From Planctomycetota bacterium (GTDB lineage: Bacteria; Planctomycetota; Planctomycetia; Planctomycetales; Planctomycetaceae), in contig JAQCEJ010000004.1 of assembly GCA_027618475.1 (NCBI GenBank), positions 42,171 to 106,170 on the forward strand: DNA of 64,000 bases, in the 5' to 3' direction. Of this stretch, positions 62,637 to 64,000 are shown piece by piece (position 1 is the stretch's first letter; every line of letters starts with the position of its first letter). The notes under the pieces were generated by a model. It searched no databases and was not told where the DNA came from. It saw only the letters and a list, made by a program, of their open reading frames with translations. The position numbers and the translations under genes were made by a program.

Positions 62637-63515
62637 ATGAAAAAACAGGGATTTACACTCATCGAACTGCTGGTGGTTATTGCCATCATCGCCATTCTGA
62701 TCGCGTTGCTGCTCCCCGCGGTACAACAGGCCCGTGAAGCGGCACGACGGACGCAGTGTAAGAATCACCTGAAACAGCTCGGCCTTGCTGTTCACAACTA
62801 TCACGATGCCCATCTCGTCTTCCCTCCCGGCGTGCTGGGAGATAACGGCAGCACATCGGTGAACCAGTTGCTGCATACGTGGACGGCCCTCATTCTGCCG
62901 CATCTCGAGCAGACGAATCTGCAGAATCTCTATAATTTCAATGTCCGCTTCAGCGATCCGCTTAACGCTTTGCCGGTGAGCACGGTCGTCCCCGTCTTCG
63001 TCTGTCCGTCGGTTACAACGACGCAGGATAGTCCGTTGTTTGCCCCCAGCCATTACGCCGGGAACGGAGGGACGACCCCGGGTACAAATGACGGCGTGTT
63101 GTACCCTCTGTCGAGAATTACGTTTCGCAACATGACCGACGGCACGTCGAATACGATCATGGGGGCAGAGATCAATTTCGAAATCGGCGGCTGGGGACGC
63201 GGCGCGATGAACTCCGGCGGCGGAGGGGGAGGTGGTGGCGGAGGTGGAGGAGGTGGTGCGTCGGCCGGATTCGGCCGTGGCGTACTCCGGTGGTGGAAGT
63301 GTGCTTCATCTTGCGCTTTGCCGGGCATTAACCCACCCCTCACAACTTGCAGCAGCGGCTGCGAGCGGCAATATCAGTTCTCCAGTGCACACACCGGAGG
63401 AGTACAGGTATTATTGAGCGACGGCCACGTTACGTTTCTCGGTGAGAACACTGACGTGAACCTCATCAATGCCCTCCTCACACGCAACGGTGGCGAAGTC
63501 TTCGGTGAGTGGTAA
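62637..63515 (+). CDS. DUF1559 pseudopilin-like protein with a glycine tract
   Basis: A 292-aa protein with a type IV prepilin leader KKQG|FTLIELLVVIAIIAILIALLLPAVQQAREAARR (cleavage after G5, E10 present). The DUF1559 body follows (CKNHLKQLGLAVHNYHDAHLVFPPG, GTSNTIMGAEI) and ends with the H-x-G-G-x-V-L-L-S-D-G-H-V signature (HTGGVQVLLSDGHVTFL). A run of 14 glycines (residues 194-207; 63216-63257) interrupts the body. The family is greatly expanded in planctomycetes and probably forms surface fibres. The ATG at 62637 is chosen because it gives the short leader. Confidence 0.94.
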   Translation: MKKQGFTLIELLVVIAIIAILIALLLPAVQQAREAARRTQCKNHLKQLGLAVHNYHDAHLVFPPGVLGDNGSTSVNQLLHTWTALILPHLEQTNLQNLYNFNVRFSDPLNALPVSTVVPVFVCPSVTTTQDSPLFAPSHYAGNGGTTPGTNDGVLYPLSRITFRNMTDGTSNTIMGAEINFEIGGWGRGAMNSGGGGGGGGGGGGGGASAGFGRGVLRWWKCASSCALPGINPPLTTCSSGCERQYQFSSAHTGGVQVLLSDGHVTFLGENTDVNLINALLTRNGGEVFGEW

Positions 63516-63697
63516 CTGACAGGGCGACGGATAATGAGGGCTAACGCATCCCGAAAGAGCGGAAGACTGGTTTCAGAGATGACACGATCCATCTGATTAT
63601 GTATATTGGTTGATGGCATTTTTGAGGGAGGGTGCGCACAAATTTCAACTGGGTGTCCCTTCTTTTCCCGCCACATTGAGATCGTGGAGTGGTAGAG

Positions 63698-64000
63698 ATG
63701 ATTGTCTGTCGAAGTCGAGGATTTGGGCTGCTCGGTGTCGCCCTGATCGTCAGCATGAACATAGGATTCGTTTCGCCCGCGGTGGTTCACGCCGACGAGG
63801 CGGTGCCGACGAACTCCGACTCCTCGGTCGAATCGACGGATGCTCTTCTCGAAGCTGATCGCCCGATTGACCGACATTTCCCATATGGGTTGAGCCGGGA
63901 GACACTCCAGGCTCGCAATGGATCGCATTTTAACATCGCGCCCCCCCCATGTCGAGCGCACGGCAAATTCTTGCCTGTTTTCCGACTCCGGATCCGGCCG
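63698..64000 (+). CDS. N-terminal part of a secreted protein (3' truncated)
   Basis: A frame opens at ATG 63698 and stays open to the window edge (101 codons). It begins with a clear signal peptide (GLLGVALIVSMNIGFVSPAVVHA), followed by an acidic Ser/Thr stretch and LLEADRPIDRHFPYGLSRETLQARNG. No family is recognised. A run of eight C bases at about 63941-63948 lies in the coding sequence and could hide a length error; beyond it the reading is less protein-like. Confidence 0.55.
   Translation, partial: MIVCRSRGFGLLGVALIVSMNIGFVSPAVVHADEAVPTNSDSSVESTDALLEADRPIDRHFPYGLSRETLQARNGSHFNIAPPPCRAHGKFLPVFRLRIRP

Noticed and set aside
63374..63961. 195-codon - strand frame at the right edge
   Set aside because: It overlaps the DUF1559 gene antisense and the signal-peptide gene at 63698; composition is not protein-like.
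1..64000. CRISPR array, insertion sequence or prophage
   Set aside because: No regularly spaced direct repeats, transposase, integrase or phage structural motifs were seen.

Overview
The window looks like a chromosomal segment of a planctomycete (order Planctomycetales, probably Planctomycetaceae or a relative). The evidence is two DUF1501 proteins, a DUF1559 prepilin-like protein, two PEP-CTERM proteins, an ECF sigma factor overlapping a kinase-WD40 gene, a PQQ-type propeller fused to leucine-rich repeats, and a long MoxR/DUF58/VWA operon. Every assignment comes from reading motifs; no database search was run. There is no insertion sequence, prophage, integrase or CRISPR array. The only repetitive DNA found is a 76-bp palindromic element in three copies plus a few short inverted repeats.

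Layout. 1-5.3 kb: a truncated unknown gene, an Mrp/ApbC ATPase, SufU, SufS and an aminotransferase, so mostly Fe-S cluster assembly. 5.3-12.6 kb: a membrane protein; two tandem Hsp20 genes behind a sigma-54-type promoter, four GCCA-N3-TGGC palindromes and a possible RNA thermometer; a small zinc-finger membrane protein; a Crp/Fnr regulator; an MBL-fold hydrolase; a type-4 uracil-DNA glycosylase; and a CBS protein. 13.3-20.5 kb: a coiled-coil protein, a rhomboid protease, a DUF1501 protein, an FGE-fold lipoprotein, and a translationally coupled pair (HD-family dNTPase-like and nucleoside 2-deoxyribosyltransferase-like). 21-26.8 kb: tandem clpP genes, a lipoprotein, a TPR protein, a GT39-like glycosyltransferase, and parB preceded by two parS sites with a third weaker one further upstream.

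26.8-40.2 kb: one long leftward gene set (coiled-coil/Cys-rich membrane protein, MoxR ATPase, large exported protein, ABC ATPase, ABC permease, DUF58, two VWA membrane proteins). It resembles a MoxR-BatA type operon with an ABC transporter inserted. 40.4-53.8 kb: PQQ-LRR protein, tRNA-Pro(UGG), ECF sigma and Ser/Thr kinase-WD40, two PEP-CTERM proteins, a second DUF1501 protein, RsmH, an NHL-type propeller and TspO. 53.9-57.6 kb: Na/Pi cotransporter, an unknown 147-aa protein behind a structured leader, a third Hsp20 and a YbaK-type deacylase. 57.6-64 kb: an esterase, an OprO/P-like porin, a frameshifted ModE-type regulator, a membrane protein overlapping a TiaS-like protein, a DUF1559 protein with a 14-glycine tract, and a secreted protein cut by the right edge.

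The most distinctive regulatory reading is the tandem Hsp20 locus. It combines an almost ideal -24/-12 promoter, a set of upstream palindromes that look like enhancer sites, and a hairpin that would hide the ribosome binding site.
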